DNA from: Scleromitrula shiraiana
Lineage: Eukaryota; Ascomycota; Leotiomycetes; Helotiales; Sclerotiniaceae
Length of the DNA stretch: 64,000 nt
NCBI GenBank assembly: GCA_028455995.1
Contig: JABELC010000001.1
Span: 3,584,501-3,648,500 of the forward strand
Direction of reading: 5' to 3'
The position numbers and the translations under genes were made by a program. The first letter of the stretch is position 1. Every line of letters starts with the position of its first letter. This document shows positions 50,180 through 61,669 of the stretch, piece by piece. The notes beneath the pieces are model-generated. The model was not told where the DNA came from and made no database searches. It was given only the letters and a program-made list of their open reading frames with translations.

Positions 50180-51659
50180 ATGACTACTATGGTGAAGACC
50201 TCCCCTCTGGTTTATACTCCCCATTTCCCAGCATTCTATAACACATTTTTGTTATTTTTTCGGGTATTTTGATTGCAAGCTGGAAGTTCAAAATGAGATG
50301 ACCTTCATTACAGCCTTGTGCTGATTGAAGCATATTTTCATTTCTCCATCACCATCATTATTATCATATTATTCTTTGTTAATCCCATTCATCTTATCTA
50401 TTTTTTTTTTTTAAATATGCTAATCATTTCTTTCTTCGTATAGGATCTTCGCGTCGGAAACAAATATCGTATTGGTCGAAAGATCGGTAGTGGTAGTTTC
50501 GGTGATATCTACCTCGGAACCAATATCATCTCTGGTGAAGAGATTGCCATCAAGCTTGAGAGTGTCAAGGCCAAACACCCTCAATTAGAGTATGAAGCTC
50601 GCGTCTACAAATCCCTCGCTGGTGGTGTTGGTATTCCCTTCGTTCGCTGGTTCGGTACCGAATGTGATTACAATGCCATGGTCCTCGATCTTCTTGGTCC
50701 CAGTTTGGAGGATCTTTTCAACTTCTGCAACCGCAAGTTCTCCTTGAAGACTGTTCTCCTACTTGCCGACCAACTCATCTCACGTATCGAATATATCCAT
50801 GCCAAATCCTTTATCCATCGTGATATCAAGCCGGACAACTTCCTCATGGGTATTGGCAAGCGTGGTAACCAAGTCAACGTCATCGATTTTGGTTTGGCTA
50901 AGAAGTACCGTGACCCAAAGACTCACTTCCATATCCCATACCGTGAGAACAAGAACTTGACTGGTACTGCTCGTTATGCTTCAATCAACACCCATCTTGG
51001 TGTCGGTAAGTGTCAATCATCTTAGAAGCTTGTTTATCCCATACTAATCAATTATCATAGAGCAATCCCGCCGTGATGACATGGAGTCCCTTGGATACGT
51101 TATGCTATACTTCTGCCGTGGTTCCCTCCCATGGCAAGGTCTTAAGGCTGCTACCAAGAAGCAGAAATATGATCGTATCATGGAAAAGAAGATGACCACC
51201 CCAACTGAAGTCCTTTGCCGTGGCTTCCCTAACGAATTTGCCATTTACCTCAACTATACTCGTTCCCTCCGCTTCGATGATAAGCCCGATTATTCATACC
51301 TCCGAAAGATCTTCCGTGATCTTTTCGTCCGTGAAGGTTTCCAATATGATTACGTCTTCGACTGGACTGTCTACAAATACCAGAAGAATGCCAGCGCCGT
51401 GGCACCATCACCAAAGCCAGCTGCGGACAAGGCTGATGAGACTGCCGCAGCAACTGCAAGTGGAAGTAGAGCACGTAAGGTTGTGACTCCTATCACTGCT
51501 CAAGGTGCTACCCCACAAGAAGGTGGAAATCATTATGGGTAAGTCATCTCATTGTAATTACCCTCATTACAGGGGAATATTTATTCTTCGCGTTTAGTGT
51601 GCTCCAATAGCGCTGGCAGCGAAGAGGACATTACGCTGACTAGACGGCTGACGCTTTAG
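50180..51659 (+). CDS. Casein kinase I (Hhp1/CK1a type)
   Basis: Ser/Thr kinase of the CK1 delta/epsilon branch, acting in DNA repair, trafficking and, in Neurospora, clock protein phosphorylation. A 4-codon first exon (50180-50191, MTTM) joins 50444-51005 and 51061-51538 across introns of 252 and 55 bp. The second protein residues DLRVGNKYRIGRK continue as in other fungal CK1. Catalytic features are complete: IGSGSFG at 18-24, Lys41, HRDIKPDN at 129-136, DFG at 152-154. The C-terminus is uncertain. Without further splicing the frame stops at 51542 (GGNHYG). A GTAAGT at 51539 and an AG at 51610 would instead join a short exon 51611-51659, ending AGSEEDITLTRRLTL, for 366 residues. The first donor is GTGAAG, which is non-optimal. 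Confidence 0.92.
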
Positions 51660-53364
51660 TTATCAATAAATAGCCTTCGCTCTGCTGGCCCACCTCCACC
51701 TGGCAATGGTCTCTGAAGACCTGAGCAAAACGAATCTTTTTGAACACTTTCGATAATGATATTCCGATACTTGTCGATTATACATCTCATTAAGATCTCA
51801 TCAGCCCAAAAATTCAATCATCGTTGACCATACTGGACTGTCTCATTGGCATGCTCACATAAATGGCACGATTATCAACAAACATCTCTTATGGACCGCT
51901 TTCCTTTCGTTTTATGGATTCGCTTACTAGCTTTCTCAATGGCTCGAACACTTTGTATTTCATGGCTTACGACTCGTATTTGATTATCCCTACAAGGAGA
52001 TCATTTGACGAGCACAATACCATTGAAATTACAAGTAATCGAACGGCATGTCGATGACATTATCTGATTTCCTCGAATTGTTCAGTCAATCTCGAATCCT
52101 TGGATTCATACTTCGAAAGATATTGTCATCGATTTAATCCGTCATCATCCCGAAAAAAGCGCATACAAAGCTATACAAGTCATCTTCACAACACTCGCCA
52201 ATCTCAATATTGTGCTTCTGACTAGCTAAATGTTATCCAGAGATTATTCGGTCTACTTGGTGGATTTTTTCCATTTTTCTTTTCTTATTTCATTTCTTTC
52301 CTGATCTTTGGCCTTCCTTGAAGGTGAAGTAGTTGAACACAGTCGTCATAATTGGGAGTGATGACATGAAGGGTGGATCGTCATAGGTGTTGCATTTTAT
52401 TCGACAATCACTAATTCGCACAAAATATGCTACATTCGAATAGAACTTTTTTCGATCAGCATAGGGGTTGAACATGAATGGGAATAGCAGCTTCTGGGGA
52501 GGTCATTTTTCATTTAACATCTGGTTTTCTTTGACACACTCCTTTCTTCGGATGAAAAGTCGGCTGGTCAAGCAAGTTAGGAGCAAGCATGCGTGCATGA
52601 TGGCGGTGACAAACAGACAGGACGACAAGATTATCACATCTCCTGTCAATCTTACTTACAACGTTGCGCTGGTCTTTCTGATCGTCTAAATACTATTCGG
52701 GGGCTTCATTGGGTTCAAGGAAAGGTTAACTAGCTTTGATTAGTTAGTTTTCACTTTCTATGTTTCCTAAAGGTCATTATGAATACAGTACTGGAATTCA
52801 ATTCATATAAAAAATCTTTTACTTATGGTCTCATTTTCTGTGATTTGTGTTGTGTGATGTTAAGGAATTTTAATTACTAATGAGTTTTGATTGGGCTTGT
52901 TGATTACCTTGAACAACTAAGTGAGACCCGGAAGAACTGAATATCGATTACTATAGTCTTGATAACTGTTCATAATGTTTTCTCGGTTGATGGAATCAAT
53001 GGGGCAAACCGAAGGTGGGAGGGCTTAGTTCTTTGATGATTTGATTTGGTTTGATATTAGGGGGAAGAAGGGAGGAAGGAAGGAAGGAAGTAGTTGCACC
53101 ATCCCCTCAAAACCCAATTCTTTCCACCACCACCGCCACCATATGCGTATGTATATACACGAGCTAATCTATCTCAGAATGTCTATTCAAATTCAAATTC
53201 AAATTCAAAATCAAGATATCCATTCCATATATGTATGATTGTACAACTAATGAATATGAATAGACATTTAGAATTTGGACAGCGCTACACAATCCTATCG
53301 TTATGATTTGACGACTCGCAATAATATTCGTGATTATATTCGCAATAATATTCGCACTCATCTT
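51660..53364. other. Intergenic, about 1.7 kb
   Basis: Presumed 3' flank of casein kinase I. Short frames at 51863-52057 and 52468-52689 show no recognisable features. A GGAA run at about 53068-53090 and a CAAATT run at about 53186-53212 are simple repeats. Confidence 0.45.
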
Positions 53365-53910
53365 CTCCGCCAACCTATAATCTGTCGAAACCGGATGTCC
53401 ACCATTCTTAATCCTTTAACTCCAAATACCCGCCCTTGGGAATCTACTACCGCCATCGTGTCGTGATCTTTTTGTAGCTGGGCATATGTTAAGTTCCGCA
53501 AAGTGTTGAATCCGACGACGGAGACTTGGTAGGCTATTTCGATGTCGATGTCGATATGATCCCACATATTCTAACCGACACCCGGTCGATCGGCGAGAAC
53601 GTCAATGTCATGTTGTTGGAGAGCTGCTACTGGCCCCATACCCGAGATCACCAGCACTTGAGGCGATTAGAATGCACCTACTGAGAGAATCACTTCTTTG
53701 CGAGCACTCAGCCCATGAATCTAACTATGCACTTCTCACAAGTACACCGGACGCAGTTTTATTTTCCGAGAACAATATCCTCAACGCCAACGCATGCGTA
53801 TCCATGCTCAGATGGATTCGTCCGATCCCTTACTATTCAACGCAGCGTTGAATTCAAATACGATGTCGACGAACTATCGCGCGGATTGGTCACGGCATCT
53901 AACGCATTAG
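53365..53910 (-). pseudogene. GMC oxidoreductase gene, broken and internally deleted
   Basis: The minus strand spells out parts of a glucose-methanol-choline FAD oxidoreductase. In order they are NPRDSSSTSYLNSTLR ending at a stop; then, in another frame, LFSENKTASGVLVR followed by a stop; then RKEVILSVGAF, a stop, SPQVLVISGMGPVAAL, VLADRPGVG, a stop and NMWDHIDIDI. These match the family's mid-protein order around the VILSAGAFQSPQLLM and GVGQN(M)WDH signatures. The frame then jumps to AVVDSQGRVFGVKGLRMVD, which belongs near the C-terminus, so the segment carrying much of the substrate domain is deleted. The FAD-binding N-terminus and the catalytic C-terminal His/Asn end are missing. Confidence 0.75.
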
Positions 53911-56096
53911 ACGCATATTGCGAGCCTCAAAGTTCCCAAGTTCCCCATCACTATATTCCCCATCACCGTGGGAGGTAAAGTTTCTCGAAACCAAAATGCC
54001 CGCAAACTCGCCGTGCGCAGCAGGAGGAAAACGGCCGCGCAAAATGACACACACGGGGAGATGCGGGGCGGGGCGGGGCGGCCCGGATGTGGATGTGGAT
54101 GTGGATGTGGATGGTGAGTCGAGTGAGTGGTGTAGGCCGACGGCTGGCGCGGTTGCATTCCGGGGTTCTGCGATCCTCGGATGTGTGTGGTATAGGTGAT
54201 TCTTTTGGGGATGTAGGGGAGCCTGTTGGAGGATTTATGGGGGGGTCTCTTGCGTTTCGGCATATCTACTATCGTGTTTATGTGTTGCTAGGGTGCTGCG
54301 TTTATGTGTATTAGTATTGAGTGATGGACTTCTACCTGCCTGATTTTTTTTCTCGGGCGTAATGTAATGTTATGTAATGTAATGTAATGTGATGTTCGAT
54401 TATTTGCACTTAGTTGGGGGGTTGTTATAAATTGGATTATGCAAGACTTAGTGGCTATTTTTTAGATATTTATATATATACACATATATAACGAATCTAG
54501 AAAGAAATAACATAACCCCAGCCAAAAATCTCAAAAATCTCAAAGATAAAAAAAACACAAATAAACACACAATCAAGATTCAAGGACATGGTTAGGCGTG
54601 GGAGATCGTGGATGGTTGCTGGGTTGTTGGCTTGTTGGTTTGTTTGAGGGGGATTATAAATAGATGGGAATGATCGAATATATACATTTAATGATTAGGT
54701 AGGTGAGTAGGTAGGTAGGTAGGTAGGTAAGTAGGTAGGTAGGTAGATAGGAAATAGTATTACTAGTATGTATATTCACAGCGAGCAAGGAGCACTATAT
54801 ATATATACACCATACTATATACATAGCATATTATATACATAGCATACTATATACATAGCATATTATATACATAGCATACACCATCTACTGCGGCAATAGG
54901 AACAAGAATGAAAAGAAAAACAAAAAAATAAAAACAACCCAATAAACTTAGCACATAAATGACGTAGTAGACTCAACTACACAATAGCGTTAGAGCGTTA
55001 GACTTCTACTTCTACTTGGACTTAGAGTCATCTATCTAGCGTTGGCGCCGGCAGATAATGCTACGGTTATACTTTAAATCATCCATCCATTCATTCATTC
55101 ATTCATTCATTCATTCATTCATTCATAATACAACGAACTAATTAATTAACTCCGTGGCAGAGCCTCTAAATCCATATAATAGTACTACTAGTAGTAAATT
55201 TTATATTTATATTTAATTAGTATAGTGCTATATTTTTGAAGTTTTTTAATAACTTATAAATCATGATATTCAAGTTAATTAATAATAATAAAACAAAAAA
55301 TGATTTTAATAACTTGGATTTTATAATATTATTTTATTTGATTTTTAATTTATATATGCGGGCCAGTGTGTAGAGCATATATGTATATATATATGGTGGT
55401 GGAAAGAAATGGATTGGGGACATGGTAATAATGAGCTGTTCAAGTTCTTAATGTCCGTTTCTCAGATATACAATCAAGCCGAATTAACAAAAGAAATGTT
55501 TGATTGTCTATAGTTCAACTAGAAATTCAAATATTTTATGCAAAAGAGACTTGAATATTTATATTCTGAATAGAGATTCAGTAATAGATTAGCTCACAAG
55601 AGTATTACACTCTTAATGTATATCAGACAACCATATAGGAAGATAGAGGATTTGATCTTTGACTGGTGATTAAAAACATGTCAAACTTTTATCACATATA
55701 CTTAACAAATCACAAACTCAACTCAACATACTAGTATGAGAACGACAAACCCAAAAGATCTAAAATGTCATGATCATCATTCATTCATTCTCATGAACCT
55801 CGGCACCTAATCCATGAAGTAGCTTACCCCACACCCAGAATTATTTTCCCATTCTTAGGTAATTTTTCCCTTCCCTCCAAGGCTTCTTTTCTCTATCTAA
55901 ACCAAACTATCTCGTTATGAAAATATTAAAAACAAAAAGACAAGACAAAATAAAAATTGAAAATATAAAATAAATCATTCTATTCAATTGCAACTATTGA
56001 AGTTGAAGTTTGCCCAACCGTTTGCAATATCATCCGTGGATTACAAAGAGAAAGCTATACATAGAAAGGAACTTTCGCCAAACGATCGAATCGATC
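53911..56096. other. Intergenic with microsatellites and an AT-rich fragment
   Basis: Simple repeats include GGGGC (54064-54081), GATGTG (54085-54112), AATGT (54361-54392), GTAG (54698-54745), TATACATAGCATA units (54810-54880) and ATTC (55087-55127). Positions about 55180-55360 are AT-rich and look like a short decayed repeat fragment. A MITE-like copy lies at about 55447-55590. No gene is supported. Plus-strand frames at 53715-54314 are antisense to the GMC relic or repeat-derived. Confidence 0.5.
55447..55590. repeat. Putative MITE-like dispersed repeat, copy 2
   Basis: The left end TTCTTAATGTCCG and the right end TATTCTGAATAGAGATTCAG resemble the end pairs of the copies at 20889-21090 and 61175-61345. 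The right end followed by TAATAGATTAGCTCA closely matches AAATGGATTAACTCG after copy 1. Confidence 0.35.
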
Positions 56097-56827
56097 ATGC
56101 CGTCATTACGCCATTCGGTTTCTCAGATCTTCTCCCCGCATCCTGCGTTTATGGTGAGGAGGAATGCAGCACATTGGCAAGAGTATTCGCATTTATCGTA
56201 TACGGCTCCGTTAAGGAAAGATAATGAGGACAAGATGATTTCGCAGGGGCAATTGGAACGAGATAGTGTAGGTTTATGTTTGTGTTTATGTTTATGTTAA
56301 TTGTGTTTCTAGGGGTTGGATTATGGATTGGGAAATCATTCGTTATATTTAACCATTGCTAACCCGGTCGGGGTTTATAGAACTCGATATCTTCTACATT
56401 CGCATCTACATGTACATGTACATCGACTTCCACAACTTCGAATCCACCGTTAGAAGCAAATTCCATCCCACCACCTTCTCCATCATCATCACCAATCTAC
56501 GAATGTCCTCTCCTCTCCCACCCAAACATATTCCCTCCTTCACACTTACCTCCGCCACAACTCTCCCTCTCAAACCCAACTCCCTCTCCACGCAACCAAA
56601 TAGAAGCTCTCCCTCCCTCATCTACATCCACATCTCCACTCCTTCCCCTCGAGCTCAAATCCGGCATATTAATACTCGATCCCTCGAAACGCCATCCCGT
56701 GTTCTTTACGCATCGATTGAAGAAAGCTCCCGAGGGGGTGTTGGCAGATGAGAGGAGAGGGAGTCCTGTTGCGAGGGGTTATGTGTATGAGAGTGGAGTT
56801 TTGGAGCAGAGGGAGGTGAAATTGTGA
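56097..56827 (+). CDS. Hypothetical protein, two exons
   Basis: No single open frame shows this gene. Exon 1 (56097-56267) ends QLERDS and exon 2 (56381-56827) begins NSISSTFAST. The 113-bp intron between them has GTAGGT, a CTAAC branch motif about 20 bp before its end and a TTTATAG acceptor, and both exons are whole codons, giving 205 residues. The middle is Ser/Pro/Thr-rich and disordered. The C-terminal 60 residues are compact and basic to mixed (KSGILILDPSKRHPVFF, GVLADERRGSPVARGY, ending LEQREVKL). I do not recognise the family. The start is chosen as the first ATG in frame; the open frame extends upstream without one. It is convergent with the SNARE gene. Confidence 0.5.
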
Positions 56828-57197
56828 TGCGGTTTTGGGATTGCGGATTTGGCGTTTGTTTTGGGGGATGAGGGATGGGAAAATGTGGTTTTGTGGTTTT
56901 GTGGTTTTGTGGTTTTGGATTGTATATATTGGGCTTCATAAGGGTGTTTGTATGATAGCTGGTGTATGTTGGTCGTTATGGGGATAATAGTAGTGCGGAA
57001 TCTATAAGCACGAATGCTGGCATGCAATTTGAGAAATATTTGATTATTTAAAGTACTGAGTCCTACAAGCCTGACTCCAATCCGTGGTATACCGTATATA
57101 TTCCTTCTCCAAACCAAAGCCCATTCATCAATTTGACTGTTTCGTATCGCCCCTAATTTCTTCCGCATATTATAATCGTATCCTTTCGTCATCCTAC

Positions 57198-57992
57198 CTA
57201 TCCAACACACCTCTGCCAACCAGGTAAACCGCATCCGAATCCCACAAACAAGTAGATGAGGAATATAATCACCACGGTCAACAAAGCCATTAACTTAACA
57301 TTCTTCCACCACATCTGTCTCCTCAATCCCCGGCTCCTAATCCGAAATTCAGAAGCACTTCCCCCCAATCGATCCGTCTTATCAACCAACAAATCAATCC
57401 TCTCACCCCTCTCTAACAGACTCTCAATATTCTGACTCATAATCCCCCGAACATTATCAATCTCTCCTTGAACATTCTTAATCGCATCTTCCTTTCCACC
57501 TTGCGTAGTTCCATATTCAATCATCAATTTTTTCAATTCCGAGTTGAAGCTTCCAGCTCCATAACTTCCCAACTCGGAAAAATCGGTCGTCGAGGTGGGG
57601 AAGTTGGAAAAGAATCGTTTTTTAATCTCGAAGAGAAAACCAAATGGTATTCGTCGACCTAGGGAGGCATCGGCGATGACGAGGAATGTGAGTCCACCGG
57701 CAGATGATTCGGATGATGGGTATTCCTTGGGTGCGGATGCGATGTAGTGGATGAAGGAATTATTATGAGTGTAGGTGAGTTTTTGAGCATCATCGTGTTT
57801 AATTTTGGGGAGGACGAGGGATGCTAGGGATGAGGTTTGAGAGGCTGCTGATGAGGTGTGTTCGGTGAGGATGGTGGTGTTGTGGGCGATGCAGGCACTG
57901 AGAGATGATTAGATGGTGATTGGGTGGATATGTTTTGAATGGGGGAAGTCTTACTAGAGAAGGGGCGTTGATGGTGTAGATGATGATGCCAT
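57198..57992 (-). CDS. VAMP7/Nyv1-type R-SNARE with longin domain
   Basis: Vesicle SNARE for fusion with the vacuole or plasma membrane. A 38-nt first exon (57955-57992, MASSSTPSTPLL) joins exon 2 (57198-57897) across a 57-bp GT...AG intron to give 245 residues. Residues 1-125 fit a longin domain (LLYACIAHNTTILTEH, FLVIADASLGRRIPFGFL). The SNARE motif runs about 147-207 and has the central arginine at residue 176 in LLERGERIDLLVDKTDRL. A transmembrane segment, LMALLTVVIIFLIYLFVGFG, spans 215-234, with a short Cys-containing lumenal tail. The length and layout match fungal VAMP7 homologs. It shares a 393-bp divergent promoter with the Suv3 gene. Confidence 0.92.
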
Positions 57993-58385
57993 TGTTGATT
58001 GGATTAATTGTTGGGTTCTAGAACCACTTTCATGCAATGATAGTGGAGTGCACCTTCGAGTTGGCTACTACTATTGAGGAATCTTGTGGCAGAGATTGAT
58101 AAAGTACAGGTTGAATGAAAATCGAAGCTGGCAATAAGTGAGAGATGATTGTTCAAGTTTAATATAAATATTCTAAAGTTGAATCAAGGCTATTGTAGTA
58201 TAATGACGGTGTTTATTAGTGTTAGAGCTAAGGCGTGGTAGCTAGCGCTTCCAATTAATGCCTTGAATTCAAGGCCCCAATATCTTATATGATCCATTCG
58301 CATCAAAAATAAAATTTATATTCTTCACCAACGCCACACAACCCCAAGCTCATCACTACGAAGGAGCAAATATTCGGTCATTGTT
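57993..58385. promoter_or_regulatory. Divergent promoter region, R-SNARE and Suv3
   Basis: The two start codons face away from each other over 393 bp, so both promoters must lie here or overlap the transcripts. No individual element is identified with confidence. Confidence 0.5.
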
Positions 58386-60795
58386 ATGACATTGGTCACC
58401 AGAAGATCTGGAACATGTGCTTTTTGTGCATTCCGTGCCTCTACATGGCTAGGTCAATCGCCTATAGTATTTGGTAGCAAGAGCTTCCACCAGTCTAGTT
58501 ATCTTCAAAGAGAACCTCGAAAGTTCAACAAAGTGAGTTTAATTTGCTGTATCAGGCAGTTCAACTTATGCTAATGATACTTTCTACATCAAGTTTGCGG
58601 TTCCAAAACGTGCCGGTCGACGAAGTTCCCCTCATCGAGATGATCCGAAGCCACTCTCAGAACTCAACAGGCCTGGTCCGGCTCTTACGCATTATCAAAA
58701 TTTCAAGGTGCTCATAACAAATCAACTCAATTTGTTAAGAGCGGATGTCAAAAAGTATGGAGCAAAAGGCGCGCTAGGTCATGATGAAACTGCCTTTGGA
58801 ATCACGAACCGCGAAGAACTTCTCGAAAAGACTGATACTTTTATCAAAGAAGTACAGCAAGCCTTCAAAAAAGCGAGTGATAAGGGAATCGCGGATAAGG
58901 AATTAAACCCGCTATTTTGGCACATTAAAGAGGCATATCTTAATGGGGGCCTTCTTGGGGTAAAGGACCAACTTAATTATGGCCTCGTCAATTTTATACT
59001 TACTACAAGATTTTCGGCCGCAGATCTCAGCAGTCAAATGAAGCTGGCCAATCTCCGACATCCTATTGAGTGGTATCCTGCCGCACGAGCAATGCATCGA
59101 GAGATTCATCTTCATGTTGGACCAACAAATTCCGGAAAGACATACCATGCGCTGCAAAGATTAGGGGCAGCTAAAACTGGTATTTATGCTGGACCATTAC
59201 GATTACTGGCACACGAAGTCTACTCAAGATTCAATGCAAAAGGGAAACCATGTTCTTTGATTACAGGAGAAGAAAGGCGTGTGCCCGAGGGCGGAAAGAA
59301 TGAAATGAAGAGTTGTACTGTGGAGATGGTACCTCTTAATAGTAAAGTTGATGTTGCGGTCATTGACGAGATTCAAATGATTGGTGATGAGGAAAGAGGT
59401 TGGGCTTGGACCGCAGCAGTACTTGGTGTCCAAGCGAAAGAAGTACATCTATGTGGCGAACTTCGGACTGTCGAATTGATCGAAAAGATTTGTGCGATGA
59501 CTGGAGACAAGTTGGTTATCCATCGATACAATCGACTAGGCAAACTGAAAATACAAGAAACTTCGCTTTCCGGACCAAAGGACCTTGAGAAGGGTGACGC
59601 AGTTATTCTATTTTCAAGGGTTAAAATTCATGGTATGAAGAAGCTTATCGAACAGGCCCATCCAGGTAAAAGATGTGCGGTCGTTTATGGCTCGTTACCT
59701 CCTGAGACACGTGCTCAACAGGCAGCTTTATTCAATGATCCCAACAACGAATATGATTTCCTTGCTGCTAGCGATGCTGTTGGTATGGGTTTGAATTTGA
59801 GCATCAAGCGAGTTATTTTTGATGCAGTTGGTAAGTTCAATGGGGTTGCTATAAAACCTCTGGAAATATCAGACATCAAGCAGATTGGCGGTCGAGCTGG
59901 CAGATTCAAGAGCGCCAGTGAAGCTGTTAAAACAGGGCCTGTTGATATCGCAGATGGGTCAGAATCACGATTGTCAGAACTGTCACAACCTGCACCACCT
60001 CCTGTTGGATTAATCACCACTTTTCACCAAGAAGATCTCCATACAGTAAGAAAAGCTTTCTATGCAGATGCTCCAAATATCAAGACTGCTGGAATTTTAC
60101 CACCTTCCTCCTTGGTCGAACGCTTTGCTCAATTCTTCCCCAAGACAACACCATTCAGTTATATTCTCCTTCGACTTCATGAGATATCTTCAACTAGCAG
60201 TTTATTCAGTCTTTGTAAACTCAAAGATATGGTCGAAATCGCAGACATAATTCAAGATATGGACCTTACCGTTCGTGATCGACTTATTTTCCTTGCTGCA
60301 CCATGCAATGTTCGTGATCCGACTACCAGAGATGTAATGAGAGCTTATGCTCGTTGCATTGCTGAATATTCCAGTGGTCATATCCTTGATATTGAAGGAA
60401 TTCATTTGGAGCTCCTAGATTTCAATTTCGCAAACCCAGAAGCGCCGGAGGTTTTGGATGCTAGTACTCAATCAGCATTACAGAGGAAGCAAAACAAGGC
60501 TATCAAAGAAAATCTGCATCATTTGGAATCTCTACACAAGCAGATTACACTTTATCTCTGGTTAAGCTATAGGTTTTCTGGGATCTTCAACAGCCAAGCT
60601 CTAGCGTTCCACATCAAAACATTGGTCGAGGAAAAGATTGATCAAGCTCTGAATCATGTTGAGCTAACTGCACGGCATTTGAAGAAGGTACGCAATAAGG
60701 CTAAGCAAGAGCAGTACAGGTTAGAGAGAGAGGTGGCTTTTAAGGCTGCTGAGACTGCAAACAGAGAAAGGCTTATAGCTGAAGGATTACTGTAG
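58386..60795 (+). CDS. SUV3: Mitochondrial ATP-dependent RNA helicase Suv3
   Basis: DExH-type RNA helicase of the mitochondrial degradosome, which feeds RNA to an exoribonuclease. Exon 1 (58386-58532) and exon 2 (58594-60795), split by a 61-bp intron with a GCTAAT branch, give 782 residues. The N-terminus is rich in Arg, Ser and Thr with few acids (MTLVTRRSGTCAFCAFRAST), consistent with a mitochondrial presequence. Walker A is GPTNSGKT near residue 225. The Walker B box is DEIQ near 307, the Suv3 variant. Motif VI is QIGGRAGRF near 478. The C-terminal domain ends with a charged coiled segment. Both helicase domains and the Suv3 C-terminal domain are present. Confidence 0.94.
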
Positions 60796-61669
60796 AGCTT
60801 AAAAGAGGAAATTTTACTTTAGATGTACTGTCGATATTAGATAATCTCCAAGAGATACTTTCATATAGTAATGAGTTGGATCGTCTGGCAAGTGAGAGAT
60901 CAAATTTTCAACAAACTCCGGATATGGATGACATGAGTATGGACCGGATAGATGAACTGGCTAGTTATTGGCCAGGGGCGTAGTGTGTACTATATGCCAT
61001 TTTTCGTTTCATGAAATGAATTTAAATATATGACGATGTCGTTATGAACATCTTTTTCTACTCCATATCGAGGTTAAGTGCGTTCTCTGCGAATCGTTAT
61101 TGAAGGACACGTTGCCAGCTCACATCTGCTTTCTAATACACAGAATTGATGACACTGATCCCTTGAGTCTATCCATTTTCTAATGTCTATTCAAAATATA
61201 TTTTGAATGTTTGTTTGAGGTTCAGATATTTGAATTCTTTTTGAGTAAATTTCAGTTCAATGTCTATATAGAATATAACTGTCGAAATTTTAAAACATAT
61301 AGAATTGATTGTCTGTAAACTGGGCGGACATTCAGAATTTGAACAGCTCGCCCCGGAAAAACAAAAATCTGATGTATTTTTAGGACTTTTTAGTCTCTAT
61401 TTCGATGATCACAAGCACTGAATGCTGCAATAACATTGTGTAGAAAATCCAGTATGTAATAAGACTTTTAGTAGGTAAAAGTTAACACCTTTATCCACTC
61501 TCATTCTACTCCAACCACTACCACCCACTCTTTCGCTCATTAATCAACTCTAAACGATACCTATCTAGCTGTTATCCGACAAACAACATCGAACTCAAGC
61601 AACGAACATGTAACTACATGCACTACTACATACTATTAAGTGCATTTTCATATTCGCGCAAGTAGCCCA
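60796..61669. other. Intergenic between convergent genes
   Basis: Holds the 3' flanks of Suv3 and the oxidase gene, and a MITE-like repeat at about 61175-61345. No gene is seen. Confidence 0.5.
61175..61345. repeat. Putative MITE-like dispersed repeat, copy 3
   Basis: The left end reads TAATGTCTATTCAAAATA and the right end CGGACATTCAGAATTTGAAC. The right-end words GACATTCAGAA also close copy 1. GACATTTAGAATTTGGACAGC near 53263 looks like an isolated right end of the same family. Confidence 0.4.

Noticed and set aside
56313..56460. Alternative splice of the 56097 gene at the AG ending 56312 (45-bp intron)
   Set aside because: It stays open for about 48 codons (GLDYGLGNHSLYLT) but then meets a stop; the longer intron with a CTAAC branch gives the complete frame.
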